Origin: Zygaena filipendulae
Taxonomy: Eukaryota; Arthropoda; Insecta; Lepidoptera; Zygaenidae
Direction of reading: 5' to 3'
Assembly (NCBI GenBank): GCA_907165275.2
Contig: OU015651.1
Coordinates: forward strand, 2,378,501 to 2,442,500
DNA length: 64,000 nt
In this document: one piece after another, positions 21,232-33,335 of the stretch
Numbering within the stretch: the stretch's first letter is position 1
Layout of the letters: each line of letters opens with the position of its first letter
Notes under the pieces: generated by a model
Seen by the model: the letters and a program-made list of their open reading frames with translations, nothing else
Told to the model about the DNA's origin: nothing
Database searches by the model: none
Translations under genes and position numbers: made by a program

Positions 21232-21515
21232 ACGGCCGCACTCTGAGTCTTTTTAATGATTATTATTAAATAATTTATTTTAAGTACATATTTTAAAAAC
21301 AAAACTGCCGCACTAGAGACGTTCCTTAAATTAATGTTATTTGGCATTTAACTAAACTGCCGCACTCAGTCGCTTTAATAATAACTTAATTTTAAGTAAA
21401 GATTTTTAAACAAAATTGCCGCAATCAGAGACGTTCATTAAATTAATGTTAATTTTAATTGGCATTTGACTTAATAAGTAAAATTTTGTTGATTGCGGCA
21501 ATTTTGTATAAAGCT
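21232..21515. mobile_element. Rearranged MITE family 2 copies
   Basis: Two left arms in the same orientation ('CGGCCGCACTCTGAGTC' at about 21235 and 'CTGCCGCACTCAGTCGC' at about 21357), with 'GCCGCAATCAGAGACGTTCA' and the central block, indicate a partial duplication. Confidence 0.65.
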
Positions 21516-22568
21516 ATATTAAGCAATATGTATAAAGCTGAAAGTATCTGCATTAGTCTTAATGAATAGACGGACTGACGCAACGCGCAATTCAAACCGC
21601 TAAGTCTAGAAACTTACGCACGAAGGATGCATAGGTATAGCATAGGCAGTCACTCCCTCTATACGAGATTGAAATAGGGGTTCGAAGTTTGTATGGAGCT
21701 ATATTTTTACTTGGCTAGCGATATAATCGTAGGCAGTATAATTATGGAGAGTAGATGTAGAAAGACTCTTGGAGATTTCCATTTTGAGATATTTAACACC
21801 AAAAATTTATTCGATGTTTTTAGAGTTTTGTCTGTTGTAAATTTACGGCATCACGGAAATTGTTCGGAATGGAAAAAAGGTCATTCTGAACAGAAAGACA
21901 CGAGTTCGAATAAAAACACTGAACGAAATCTCCATAACAATTACGTTTACGTACCTACCTTTATTGGTTTTGGTTAAAATCCTTTGGGATTTGCAGTGGA
22001 CAAAATTTAACAACTCGGATAAAAAAGAACGAACCGACCGGAAATGTTTACGTTTATTGATCACTCCCTTTTTTATTGTAGTCCATAAAATACCGGGCAA
22101 GTCCATATCGAACTTGAAATGAAGGGTTCTGTAGTCGGCAAGAATGTGCAACGTTAAGATCGAAAGTACCTAACATGTTTTTCCCAATGATAATATACGA
22201 TATAAGTAGTTTTTCCCATAATTAAAATTTATCCGACATATTTATCTCATTCAATCCTCGACCTCAAACATCTAAGTACATATGTATATGTTTTTTTATT
22301 TTAATTTTATCTGTAAGTAGTCTAAAAATAAAAAGTATATCGCCTTTATAATTTTTTTTGAAATTATCCCATATTTGCAATCTTATTCGATATATATCCT
22401 TACCTCATTTTGACCTTGTTAAGATGTTTTCATTTTTTACTAAATACAGTGTATTGGGACATACGAAGAGATAAACGGACGGAAGTGACGTAGTTTATTA
22501 ATAAGGGCATCGATCTCATATAAAAATATTAATAAATATTGTATATCGCTTTGTAAATATAACTTTAA
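21516..22568. other. Intergenic, nothing firm
   Basis: Overlapping open frames on both strands near 21690-22150 lack domain or splice support. The rest is AT-rich. Confidence 0.4.
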
Positions 22569-22805
22569 CCGCCGCACTCAGAGTTGACTTTAATGATTAC
22601 TTTGTTAAGTATAGATTTTTAAAACAAAACTGCCGCAATCAGACAAGTTTAATAAATTAATGTTAATTGGCACTTAACTAATTAAGTTACATCTCATTAA
22701 ATGCCAATTAACATTTATTTACTGAACGTCTCTGATTGCGGCAGTTTTGTTTTAAAAATCTATACTTAACTAAGTAATGATTAAAGTCGACTCTGAGTGC
22801 GGCCG
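22569..22805. mobile_element. MITE family 2, complete copy with TAA target duplication
   Basis: A 237-bp palindrome from CCGCCGCACTCAGAG to CTCTGAGTGCGGCCG, flanked by TAA at 22566-22568 and 22806-22808. Arms and centre are as in the other copies. Confidence 0.9.
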
Positions 22806-23418
22806 TAAGTCGAGTAGGTACTTAAGGTTAAAGCAATAATTGATGATTATATCAACTATAACCACAGCTATAACTACGTAAACACGACTGTGGACAGTTT
22901 TTAGGTGAACTTTTGTATGGGTTTGTGTATCTACTTTTTATATGAGATCGGTGAATAAGGGTTTTGCTATTTAACTTTGGAACTCTAAAACTCACGGCCG
23001 GTGTGACGGAAATGACGGTACGTTGGCCAACTGGCGTGCACGTGACGTGCGAGTGACCACCGACCGTGTCCACCACATGCGATGCGTGTGCGCACCCCGG
23101 CCCCGCTTCAGTGAGAGCCGCGCCCGTGCAACCAACCCCAACTTCCAAGTGAGATACGGTTTCATACGAAGTAAGTACTTACTGTATAGCATTACCGTTT
23201 CCTTACACGAAATCGGATAAAGGAAGTCAACAACCAAACAAGTTTTCCGGAATAGAAGGAAAAAATGTATTTAATCCTTCCTACCTTGCTATTGAATATC
23301 ATAAAAGCAAAAGTACTTATTTGTCCTGATACGTACAAATATTATATTATATTTACTAAGGAAATCCAGAAATTTCTCGCGGTAAAAACCGTGGGTGTAG
23401 CGATATGAAATGAAAATA
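22806..23418. other. Intergenic with GC-rich island, possible unseen first exon
   Basis: 22990-23155 is GC-rich, contains TCAGT (arthropod initiator-like) at 23109-23113, and is followed by CAA|GTGAGA, a plausible 5' splice site at 23150. Frames are open on both strands. No partner exon was found, so this is only a candidate. Confidence 0.25.
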
Positions 23419-23731
23419 GGCTGGTTGACTTATTTTTTTCTTACTCCGTCGTGTAGATTAATAAAAAATATGGGACACGTATTTTTTTTTTACGTAGGTA
23501 ATCAAAAAATAACGGCGATACATTGAGGTGAAACGTGCGTGACGTCACAACCCGGTGCAGTTGGTACGGGGCTTACACTGAGTAATGACGTCACGAGTCC
23601 CCCACCCTAAACTTTAATGTGCTTTATCTATGTATATTTTCATTAATTAGAAAAAGAAAAAAATAGTTGTCTATTATTTTTTTATTTTCTAACTGACGGA
23701 CCAATTAGAATTTTGATTTTCATACCCCGGA
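23419..23731 (+). mobile_element. MITE family 5 (CRE-bearing), copy 1
   Basis: The core runs from about CTCCGTCGTGTAGATTAATA to AACTGACGGAC, with imperfect ~45-bp inverted arms containing GACACGTATTTTT. Two exact TGACGTCA octamers lie at 23540-23547 and 23586-23593. Confidence 0.8.
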
Positions 23732-24018
23732 AACTACCGAAGACTCTGGTTTTGTTCCTCTCTCTAGTCTTGTATTCGCTAAATTAAAATTGTTCAGAAA
23801 AGTAAACAGTCCTAGGCGATTTCCAAATTAAGGTGCAGGTATACTATATGTATACTCACAATAACAACGAATTTTGGATGTAACCATAAAACTCATAAAA
23901 GTAAATAGACACAAAAGGTTTTGTACTCGTAAGACTTCCCTCCGCACGTCCGCAGTCCGCTATCCGAATGTAATCTGCATATTGGAAGCTTCTAATGCGG
24001 TGAGCTGATTATACTGAA
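23732..24018. other. Intergenic, nothing recognised
   Basis: No gene or repeat identified. Confidence 0.45.
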
Positions 24019-24230
24019 ACTAGCTGTTCCCCGCGGATTCACCCGCATTAACTACGTAGTTACTGCGGGAATTCGGGATAACAGTACCCCAATGTCCTTT
24101 TCTGTGCCCCTGGTAACGTATATGCAAAACATGGGAATGATTGGGCCGTAGGCGTGAAAGCGTAACAATAAAGTATAAACCAACAAATAAAGAAACAAAC
24201 AAAATCATTTTCGGATTCATAGGATTCATA
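24019..24230 (+). repeat. Rep-A copy, full length
   Basis: Head CTAGCTGTTCCCCGCGGATT, body 'GTCCTTTTCTGTGCCCCTGG', 'GGCGTGAAAGCGTAACAATA', and a diverged tail. Confidence 0.8.
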
Positions 24231-24279
24231 ATGATAAGATTAATACTGGATGCACCTACATAATTACTATTCTATCTGC

Positions 24280-24760
24280 ACAGTTTTGCTCATGTTAATT
24301 TTGAAATTCCCGTTCCTTTGGGGATTCCGGGATAAAAGTACTCTATAACAGCCAGGAGCTTAGTATAAGCCAGGAGCTTAGCTTAGTATAAGTCAAAGAA
24401 TTTTTAAAATCTGTTTAAGTTTATCCATTAAAAACAAACAAACAAACGAACATATAAAAATCAAATCTTTTGAATCAAAATATTGTGAGAGGCATTTTAA
24501 GATTAATTCCGGAGAGATATAAATAAACAGATACTCCACTCGGCTGGTCTATCTAAACTAATATTATAAGGAGGTACCGTTTGTAAGTTTGGGTGTAGGG
24601 GCCTACCTCTGCAACTACTGAACTGAATGTAATAATAATTTTACTGATAGGAAGTTACGTTATCCTTGAATCTCATAGAATACTTTTCAGGATTGCTGAA
24701 GGAGTCCAATGTGCCAGAAATTAAGCGGGGGAACCTGCGGGGCTACAGTTAGCCGTAATA
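24280..24760. repeat. Decayed Rep-A-like copies
   Basis: A partial plus-strand copy (24280-24460) is followed by a minus-type piece (24550-24755, ending 'GAACCTGCGGGGCTACAGTT'). Confidence 0.5.
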
Positions 24761-25279
24761 AAAATTAAAAATATTTCTCGTCCCGTCTCTGAAGAGATTA
24801 TCTATACTCGTAATAAGTTACGACGAAAAACATTTTCAGCTTACGAAAAGTTAAAATACCTATCAGTTGGATCGAGCCCAAGAGTTGGCACTCACAGGAA
24901 AAACTTTTTGTAATTATTCTCTTTCCGAACATTTAGAATATTTTCATTATCAGAGAAATTACCTACTTACTTTAAAAAAGCAAATTTGAATTTTCTTTCT
25001 TAATTTCTTTGAAAAAATGTAAATCACTCCAAGTCAAGCCAAGTAACTTTTAACTTGTTCTTGTTATTTTTATGCAAACTTTACGTTTTTAATTTTCTAT
25101 TTTTCATTAATTTGGTATATTTTTTGTTTTTATCGGTAAATTAGGACAGAAGAACGGTACAAGTATCAGGAGTCTTGTTACTAAATAATATTATAGTAAT
25201 GCGAAATACTTGATACAGACGAAATTTTTTTACAAATAATACTTTTCTATATTTTCTGTTTTTATCTTCACAATGGGCA
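24761..25279. other. Intergenic, nothing recognised
   Basis: AT-rich sequence without coding or repeat signals that I can name. Confidence 0.45.
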
Positions 25280-25571
25280 TGTTGACAAAATTTTTTTAGT
25301 CCGTCTTGTAGATTAATAAAAAATATTGGACACGTATTTTTTTAATAAAGAAATAACGGCGATACATTGAGTTGAAATTTCGCGTGACGTCACTAACCGG
25401 TGCAGTTTGTATGGTGGCTTATGGCGGTTAGTGACGTCACGAGTCGGACCCTAAACTTTAATGCGCTTTATCTCTGTGTATTTTCATTAATTTGAAAAAG
25501 CAAAAAAATAGGTGTCTATAATATTGTTTTTTTATTTTCTAACTGACGGACTAAAGAATTTTGATTTTCAA
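25280..25571 (+). mobile_element. MITE family 5 (CRE-bearing), copy 2
   Basis: Starts GTTGACAAAATTTTTTTAGT, then CCGTCTTGTAGATTAATAAA, and ends AACTGACGGACT. TGACGTCA lies at 25385-25392 and 25432-25439. Confidence 0.8.
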
Positions 25572-25611
25572 AAGACGTTAACATCCCTTCTCGTCGTCTA
25601 CCATTTGACAT

Positions 25612-25944
25612 AATTGGCTACTTGACAAAAAATTTTTTTTTAGTCCGTCGTGTAGATTAGTAAAAAATATTGGACACGTATTTTTTCTTTTTTTACGTAA
25701 TCAAAAAATAACAGAGATACATTGAATTGAAATTTCGCGTGACGTCACAACTCGATGCGGTTTGTATGGCGCTTATAATGAATATTGACGTCACGAGCCC
25801 CCCACCCTAAATTTTAATGCGCTTTATCCATGTTCATTTTCATTAAATTGAAAAAGCAAAAAATACGTGTCTATTATTTTTTTATTTTCTAACTGACGGA
25901 CTAATTAGAATTTTGATTTTCATACCTTGGAGAATACCCAATTG
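25612..25944 (+). mobile_element. MITE family 5 (CRE-bearing), copy 3, best preserved
   Basis: The core 25643-25901 (GTCCGTC...GACGGAC) is flanked by TA on each side. An outer frame AATTGGCTACTTGACA (left) and GGAGAATACCCAATTG (right) is also shared with copy 4. TGACGTCA lies at 25740-25747 and 25786-25793. Confidence 0.85.
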
Positions 25945-26210
25945 TATGTTCTCCAATTAGTTCGTTTCTATGGAATATCAGTTCCATCAGCTTGCGTGTT
26001 TACTTCCCAGACACAGTCTGTATGTAGTATAGAACGCATTGCATCGTACGACTGAATGTCAAGGCTCTGAATCAATAACGAGGTCTGTATTAAAGAACGT
26101 GGTGCAGCGTAGAACTGGATGTCAAGGCTTTGAATCAATAAAGATGCCCGTATTGCCTTGAATTACGAATTGATGAATCTTATCCAAAACTATCAATAGA
26201 TTCCTTCAAA

Positions 26211-26483
26211 TGAATTGGCTACTTGACAGTTTTTTTTTAACCGACTTCCAAAAAGGAGGAGGTTCTATGTTCGATTGTATGTATGTTTTTTTTTTTTTTC
26301 TTTAGCTAATTCCTATTTTTATTTTGACTTTCCTTGCATTCGTAATGAAAAGCACAGTGTTATCCTCGGGAGAAAGACTTATTTAGTCCCTCGATCAAAC
26401 CCCGTCTCGGGACTAAATAAGTTACTTTCACCCCTAGGATAACAATGTACTATTTTTTCATACCCCGGGGAATACCCAATTGT
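26211..26483. mobile_element. Family-5 outer frame carrying a different hairpin core (MITE family 6)
   Basis: The outer ends AATTGGCTACTTGACAG (left) and GGGGAATACCCAATTG (right) match family 5, but the inside is 'AACCGACTTCCAAAAAGGAG' plus a hairpin: left arm 26358-26390 (TGTTATCCTCGGGAGAAAGA...) and right arm 26409-26444. The hairpin core recurs at 56873-57037. Confidence 0.65.
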
Positions 26484-26544
26484 AATCGAAGATATTTTGT
26501 AATCTTAATTTGGTTAACTTCCTTTAATATCCTAATTGTCCTAA

Positions 26545-26700
26545 CTAATATTATAAATGCAAAAGTGAGTTGGTTTGTTTGTTACGCCTGTAACTACTCA
26601 ACCGATTGTCATGAAATTTTGCATCCACGTTGTCAGGGGTACAACAGGTAAGGAGAAACGGTACCTATTTTTTATCCATGAATTAGGACTCGAAATTGTT
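26545..26700 (-). repeat. Rep-A-like fragment
   Basis: 'TAATATTATAAATGCAAAAG' (complement of the tail) then 'TGTTACGCCTGTAACTACTC'; the head is lost. Confidence 0.6.
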
Positions 26701-26789
26701 GAGACTTTTCTAAGTGTCTTGTTATTGAAATAACTGTTTGGTGTTAAAGCAAAGCCAGTTTCGCCAAGGTAAGACAAAAAGTACAGAAC

Positions 26790-26915
26790 TACTAATTGAG
26801 TTACATTTCATTAAATGCCAATTAACATTAATTTACTGAACGTCTCTGATTGCGGCAGTTTTGTTTTAAAAATCTATACAACTAAGTAATCGTTAAAGTC
26901 GACTGAGTGCGGCCG
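26790..26915. mobile_element. MITE family 2, right half only
   Basis: From 'TTAAATGCCAATTAACATTA' to 'GACTGAGTGCGGCCG', followed by TTA. The left arm is absent. Confidence 0.75.
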
Positions 26916-26924
26916 TTAGTCGAT

Positions 26925-27400
26925 CGCCACGGTTTCAGTCGCGCTAATTTCGGAGTTCCCTTGGGGATTCCCAGGTAAAAAGTACTCTATGTCCCTCTCC
27001 CTGACAACGTGTATGCAAAATTTAATACCGTTTGGTTGAGCCGCTAAGGCGTGAAAGCGTAAAAAAACAAACGAACAAATAAACTCACATTTGCATTTAT
27101 ATGGTACTAGCTATTTCCCGCGGTTTCACCCGCTTTAATTTCGGAGTTCCCGCAGGCATTCCGGGATAAAATGTACTCTATGTCCTTTTCTGTAAGTACG
27201 CCAGATAACGTTTATGCTAAATTTCTTTAAAAAAAGCATTTATTGCCAAAAAACTATATAGAAAGAAAATTTAAAATTCCTATTAATTAATTATAATAAT
27301 GGAGAGATAAAGATCGATTGACTAGTTAGGTAAGGCGTGAAAAGGTTACATTTTATTTTCGTATTTAATTTCGTATTTATAATATTAGTAGGTATTAATA
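26925..27400 (+). repeat. Two consecutive Rep-A copies
   Basis: The first copy is 26930-27105 (head CCACGGTTTCAGTCGCGCTA, tail 'CACATTTGCATTTATATGGT'). The second begins CTAGCTATTTCCCGCGGTTT at 27110 and decays after 27240. Confidence 0.75.
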
Positions 27401-27659
27401 AAGATGGATAGAGATAGACTATCCGTGAATTTCGGGTATAGCAAAAATAGATATCGAATCACATCGGTTTTCAATGCCTCAAGGGGCGATTCGATTAATT
27501 TCGGGACTGATATTAATTTTTGTTTTGAGATTGAAGAAGTCTTGGTTATTTTAAGTACCTATAAGAAATAATTTTAAGCAATCTAGGTATCTACGTTATT
27601 ATCTATATCTAATATATAAAAATGATTTAATATATAAAATTGATTATATAAAAATGAAT

Positions 27660-27975
27660 CCCTATTTCACTTGGTCAGTGGTCACGGCATCACGCGTGAA
27701 CGGCTGTACCAATTTCGCGAATTCTTTTTTTGTTGTGTTTGCTATTGTAAGGAGAAGAAGAATATCAAAAAAAATTGAGTTTCTGCGGGGATTCCGAAAT
27801 GCGCGCGAGTGAATCTTCGAAACGGTTGGACCGATTTTGACGGGACTTTCACTGGTAAAATGGTGATGGTGGTGATGCTGGTGATGTTATAAGAAATAAA
27901 TTAGGCTACTACCTTGAAATTCCTGCGGGAATTCAGAAACTCACGCGGCTGGAACCGCAGGGTAAAACTAGTCTA
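27660..27975. repeat. Foldback Rep-A-related repeat (right arm)
   Basis: 'GTCACGGCATCACGCGTGAA' and the end 'CTCACGCGGCTGGAACCGCA' match, in orientation, the material at 33029-33175 and 13334-13690. A short (GGTGAT)n-like patch lies near 27860. Confidence 0.55.
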
Positions 27976-28179
27976 ACATAAAATAAAGCTTGGCGTGTCT
28001 GTAGATTGGACTTATAAACACAATAGCAGGGGGTCGATAAATAACCAATATTAATCCATTTTCTCTTCATTTGAAAATAATTTTCATCCAGAGTCTAGAC
28101 TGCTTAGGACTAAATTTATAGAGGTGTGTCTTAAGCCAGTATTTCTAATAACTAAGTTTAAGTCCATAATCTTATCTAT

Positions 28180-28357
28180 TCGTTTGTTGGCTTTTGTTTG
28201 TTATGCTTTCACGCTGAACTACCTGCTCAACCAATTATCGTGAAATTCCGATAAAATCTTATACTAAATCTTTATTAACTATCATATAATTGCGAATGTG
28301 AGACGTGAGTTTATTCCCGAAATTAACGCGGGTGAAACCGCGGGGAACAGCTAGTGG
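28180..28357 (-). repeat. Rep-A copy
   Basis: Ends ATTAACGCGGGTGAAACCGC then GGGGAACAGCTAG. An internal tail-like block 'ATTGCGAATGTGAG' suggests two fused pieces. Confidence 0.7.
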
Positions 28358-29719
28358 TATCCCAAGTATGTATTTATTACCCCCCAAAAAAAGAAATCTG
28401 ATGCTTATATTATACAAATACAAGTTATGTTTAGTTTGGGACCAGATGGCGTTGTATGATAATGTCCAAACATTTATTTAAGTTAAAAGTTTTTTTGCAA
28501 AAATATTCGATCTTCATCTCACATCTACATCACTATTTAATTCTCTATCGTCCAACTTCCTAGTTATATCTATATACTAATTGCCTTCGTACCTTCGGCT
28601 TGTCTTATTTTTTTAATTAAATGAATTCTCTTTAAATAAGTGCTCACTGCTTTAATTGATATCTAAGAATTGTGTTTGGAGAGGATTATTTTACTTTATA
28701 AAATGAAATAGGGCGCCTGCAGGACAATACATAAGGTACACCGGGTTAGTTATATGGTAAGTAGGTATATACATATGACCCGTGTGTAATCTTGCGAGTC
28801 AATTTCTTCAGTTCTCCACTTTGACTATTTTTCTTTGTAAAAAGCTGAATTAATTAAAGGCAAAACTCCCAATTTACATCTTAATCCTGTAATTAAAGCT
28901 TTTAGGTGCGCATCTAATAAATTATTTTCCTTCAAACGCTAAACGAGCTTCGGTACCTCAACTGTGAATTTAGGTAGGTAATTTATTAATTGGGGATCGA
29001 TCTTTCTATCTTTGAGCGAAGGCTGTTTGTTTATTCAAGACCAAACTATTTTTATGGCGTATCAAATATAGTCATAGTTGTTACGTATTTGACGTCTTTG
29101 TGTCTAGCCAGTAGTCTAGCCCAGCTGTCTGACACTGGCAGTATACCTATACTGCAGTGTCGGCAGTATTGTATACATATATACCTACATAATAAAAAAA
29201 ATTTTAGACTCCGCGTGTGTGCACATTGGGAATGTTCAGAAATAAAAATAGGATAATTACTCAATAGAATTCATTTGATGGTGTATAGTTAACTCAAATT
29301 TAATCTTGACTTAATACGTATATTTATAGTATGCACACCTTTCGTCCCGAACAGAGATAAAAATTTTGGATTTAACTATTATAAACTATATTGTACTTTG
29401 TGTAATAATATCTCTATGCTATTGGTATACGGAAATAGGAGTTATGACAGTTTGAAACTTAAAGCGTACTATTTGTAATTTGTACTTATGACCACAGAGA
29501 AGGTAATCACTACGCTATGACAGTTAAACCGATGCTCTTACAAGAACAAGGCGAGCGGAGTTGATAATATAGTTCTCACTGTACCAATGTTATCAGTGAA
29601 TATTTCATACCTTTTAAATCTATCTCTGATATATAATTGCCCACCAAACCGTTAATCTTTATAATATTCAATAATATAACATTTCTATTTACTTAATTAA
29701 GACATTTTCTTGTTCTCAG
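28358..29719. other. Upstream intron/intergenic sequence of the coiled-coil gene, nothing recognised
   Basis: No further exon of the gene at 29720 could be identified. The overlapping open frames at 28990-29264 have no domain support. Confidence 0.4.
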
Positions 29720-29830
29720 CCGAAGCGAGTCTGCTCAGAACAGCCCCACAGAGCCGGATGTATCACTGGCAGCATCGCTCACTGATCCTTTGGAAGCACA
29801 CACTTTGGAAGAGGCGAGGAGGACCATAAG
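29720..29830 (+). CDS. Penultimate coding exon of a coiled-coil protein gene
   Basis: Bounded by a good 3' splice site (TTTTCTTGTTCTCAG|CC) and a 5' splice site (ATAAG|GTAACT). One base completes a codon from an unseen upstream exon; the frame then gives 36 codons, including 'SPTEPDVSLAASLTDPLEA' and 'TLEEARRTIR', and the last two bases join in frame with the exon at 29922. The charged helix 'EEARRTIR' continues directly into the coiled coil of the next exon, which supports both junctions. The gene starts outside what I can see. Confidence 0.8.
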
Positions 29831-29921
29831 GTAACTGGTGTTAGCAACCATTTGAGGAGCGTACGTACGTCTTTGGAGATTTGCAACTATTGAATTGCCA
29901 TTCTTCTTTTTTTGTACTCAG

Positions 29922-31005
29922 GGATCTTCGAATGAAGTACAGAGCACAAGCCCACCAACTGCTGACATGGCGTCGGGCCCACCGCATGCAGGAGGAACTC
30001 GTCACCAACCTACAGAGGGAGAAAGCGGAACAGCTCAAGACCCTCTCCAGTCAACTTTTGCTTTTCGAATCGCGTCTGGTTCGCAAACAGAAAGAAATAA
30101 CCAACATGCTAGCGGTCAGGGAAACAATTATAATGAAACAACAAAAGATAATAGAATCGTTACAAGCTAAACTTCTAGATAACGGTATAGAGCCAGCGCA
30201 AACGATACCGGACTTCAGGGATATGCTCCAAGACAGTCATATCACAGGTGACTTTGACTCGCTCAACGATTCAGATTCAGCTGTGATAATGGAAGATGTA
30301 GACTCCGATTGTTATAATTTACCGCAAGTACCAAGGTTCAGGTCGACAAATCCGGATAGTGTTACGATTGTACGGTCAATATCTGACGCCATAGATCCCA
30401 ATCTGAAATACAATATTGTTAGGCGATCGAATGGTTACCTGAGACGACCGGAAATATTAGAGACCGTCTATAGTGTCGAGGAAGAAGTTGATGGCGATTC
30501 GACAAAAGGTCTCAGTGCTCAGAATAGCACAGAGAAAGAGCTCAAAGATGCTAACAGAACAGATGAAGAAAAATACAAAGAGACAAGTCTTCTCGCGCAG
30601 AGGCGTGATAATTTTAGAATGAGGAGTGTGGTGTTGACTGCTGAAGTTAAGAGCATAGATAATGAAAAAGATAGTAATGTCAACAAGAGTAAGACCAAAG
30701 ACACCTGGGCATACAGCTACGTGCCAAAGAGAATGATGCCAGCGACCAATTCTGACGAAGAAGTCACTTCGAATGCCGAAAGTGACGAAGGAGAACCAGA
30801 ATCGCGTCCAAACCACGTCGTGACCTACAACCGAGTGATGTCAAACCACCGGAACGTCACCAAACCGAAAGACGTGAAATACAAAAGAATAAATAAAGCG
30901 AAATCGAAGAGTCTCGAAGAACTAAGGGGAAGGTTAAAGAATTGGGTCGAGAAAGGTAATAAATTGTCGAACATTCAATTAGAACACGCTCAAAGCTACG
31001 CATAA
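29922..31005 (+). CDS. Terminal exon of a coiled-coil protein (family not identified)
   Basis: The exon begins after TTTTTTTGTACTCAG and ends at TAA 31003-31005, giving about 360 residues. The first ~85 form a predicted coiled coil (heptad-like 'LVTNLQREKAEQLKTLSSQL' and 'ITNMLAVRETIIMKQQKIIE'). The middle is acidic and Ser/Asp-rich ('DSLNDSDSAVIMEDVDSD'). The end is basic ('KYKRINKAKSKSLEELRGRL'). There is no signal peptide, membrane segment or enzyme motif, so a cytoplasmic scaffold or cytoskeletal protein is plausible but not shown. The ATG near 29881 lies in the intron and is not the start. Codon use and length make this a real gene; I do not recognise the family. Confidence 0.85.
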
Positions 31006-31640
31006 TAAAATGAAAAAGTTCCTTGTTAGGTTAAAAATTAAATAATTTACGAAATTAGTCATTTTTTTCGAAAAGTTAACGATAAAAACTCTGTCAAAAC
31101 TCGTTTAAAGTCATCACAAGAGGTGTTTGGTGAAATAATTCATCGTGTACTTAAGTAAGAATAGTTTAATTAATGATAATAGCGCGTAAGTAAATGTACT
31201 TATATTTTAACTTGAAGGCTTTACAAAATTAAGGCATAACATTTTGTTTCACAGATCATTCTTATTAGATACTTAACACTTTTGTAAATATTTTTCACGA
31301 TTATTGAAATGTTGCTTGAGAATGTTACTGCATTATGTATAAGTTGTTGTTTCTTTGTCCACATTAGGAGTACCTATATAAACATAACATATTACATTTT
31401 ATTTTGTACGTATATAATATTATTTGTATTATTTACGTTTTTTGTGAGATATTATTATGCACGACTGATTATTTATATATTTTGCTAAAAATTATTAATT
31501 GATATTATTAGTTTTGAGTATATATTGTGATTAATTATAATCATTTTATTTGTTTAAGAACTAAAAATTACTTTTTTATCGCTCGATAAAATTCGCAATA
31601 AATCGTAGGTATCAGTCTAGTGTTTGTTTTTTGTTTTTAT
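31006..31640 (+). terminator. 3' UTR and poly(A) signal of the coiled-coil gene
   Basis: AT-rich and non-coding. AATAAA at 31597-31602 is followed by a GT/T-rich stretch (TAGTGTTTGTTTTTTGTTTT), a standard polyadenylation arrangement. Earlier AATAAA-like words occur near 31008. Confidence 0.6.
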
Positions 31641-32005
31641 TAATTTTTTTTCACTGTGATGTTTTATCATTTTTATCGTAATTTTTTTGTTCGTATATTT
31701 TGGTATTTATTTATCACTTGTTTGATGTTTTTTTTTTCTAGCAATAATATAATAATTTACAATTGAACACTTTAAATAAATAACACGCTTTTTATTAGCT
31801 GAAAATACAGATAGGCAATCTACCCGGTTTAACGCCGGTGCTTCGGCTTAAACCGGTTTTAGCTGGTTTTAACCCAAGCACCAGGTTGAAACCGGGTTGA
31901 TTGTCCATCCATAGCTGGAAATATAATAATATAGATACTTAATACTTATTGCATAATAAGACTGTAATCTTTCTATTTAATTTTTACCGTATTCCAAATG
32001 TCTAA

Positions 32006-32245
32006 CCGCCGCACTCAGAGTCGACTTTAATGATTACTTAGTTAAGTATAGATTTTTAAAACAAAACTGCCGCAATCAGAGGCGTTCAGTAAATTAGTGT
32101 TAATTGGCATTTAATGACATTTAACTTAATAAGTTAAATGCCAATTAACATTAATTTATTAAACTTGTCTGTCTGTTTTGTGAGTTTTGTTTTAAAAATC
32201 AATACTTAACTAAGTAATCATTAAAGTCGACTCTGAGTGCGGCGG
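32006..32245. mobile_element. MITE family 2, complete copy with TAA target duplication
   Basis: 240 bp, CCGCCGCACTCAGAGTCGAC to GTCGACTCTGAGTGCGGCGG, flanked by TAA at 32003-32005 and 32246-32248. It has the cleanest inverted ends in the window. Confidence 0.9.
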
Positions 32246-32659
32246 TAAGGTACCTAACTGATATCAAGCACTCACCGAATTATTTTCATGTGTTTGGTTA
32301 ATTTGCACTTTTTAGTAACTAGGTAAGGTAAACCAATATTTCAAAAAGCGTGTTTTTAGTTTTTATGTTCATTTGTTAGTGGAATTCATGTTGTCGGTGC
32401 CAATTTTTACGGATAATTAGATACTAATCTGATAATATATTGAAAATTTATATCTACTAATGTAAGATAATGTTAATGAATCTCCCATCACATATCATTT
32501 CTCTCATAAACACAAATGCCTAAATATATTATAATATAACAGAAAGATGGCTTCAAATCTATATTTTACTAATTAATAATATTGTAAAACATAAGTGTAA
32601 CCAAGCTTTATGTCGAATCCCTATCATAGAAAAATACTGATGTTAAAAAATAAAGAATT

Positions 32660-33335
32660 TCAAAATGTGACATTGTTTTTGGTTTACCCGCGTCATTTTC
32701 GGAGTTCCCGCGGTAATTCGGAGATAACAATTACCTTATGTGTGTATAAATATACAGAGAAGGCTCTGTACCCCAGACAATGTCGCGTGTATGCTTTTCA
32801 TGATTATCGGTTGAGACTTGAGCATAAAGTTCAAATGCGAAAGCATGACGAACAAATTCACATTCGCATTTATAATATTAAAATTATTAAAGGACTAGTT
32901 GTGCCCCGCGATTTCACCCGAGTGAGTTTCGGGATCCCTACAGGAACTCTGAAGTAGCCTTGTTTACTTCTTATATTATTTATCAGCTAATTAGCAGTGA
33001 AACTCCCGTCAAAATCGGTTCAACGGTTTCGGAATTCCCGCAGGAACTCCAAACTTCTTTCATCCTTTTTGTCCTTACAATAACGAACACAACAAAAAAA
33101 TAATTAGTGGAATTATTCCAGCCGTTCACGCGTGATGCCGTGACCAAGGGAAATAGGGACTCATTTTTATGTATGAATGACGGACTACCTGTCCCGCGTC
33201 CGGGTAAAAGTAGCAGAGAAGGACTTCTCTGTATCCCTGACAACGTGTATGCAAAATTTCGTGGTGATCGGTTGAGCCGTTTAGACGTGAAAGCGTAACT
33301 AACAAACTCACTTTCGCATTTATAATATTAGTAAG
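32660..33335. repeat. Rep-A and foldback Rep-A cluster
   Basis: Plus-type Rep-A (32675-32890), then a foldback head 'CTAGTTGTGCCCCGCGATTT' (32894), 'CCGCAGGAACTCC' (33042), 'GTTCACGCGTGATGCCGTGA' (33124) and a second Rep-A body and tail ending 'TTTCGCATTTATAATATTAG' (about 33331). Several open frames here are artefacts of the repeats. Confidence 0.7.

Noticed and set aside
32610..32957. 115-codon ORF
   Set aside because: Runs through two Rep-A copies, including their heads; repeat artefact.
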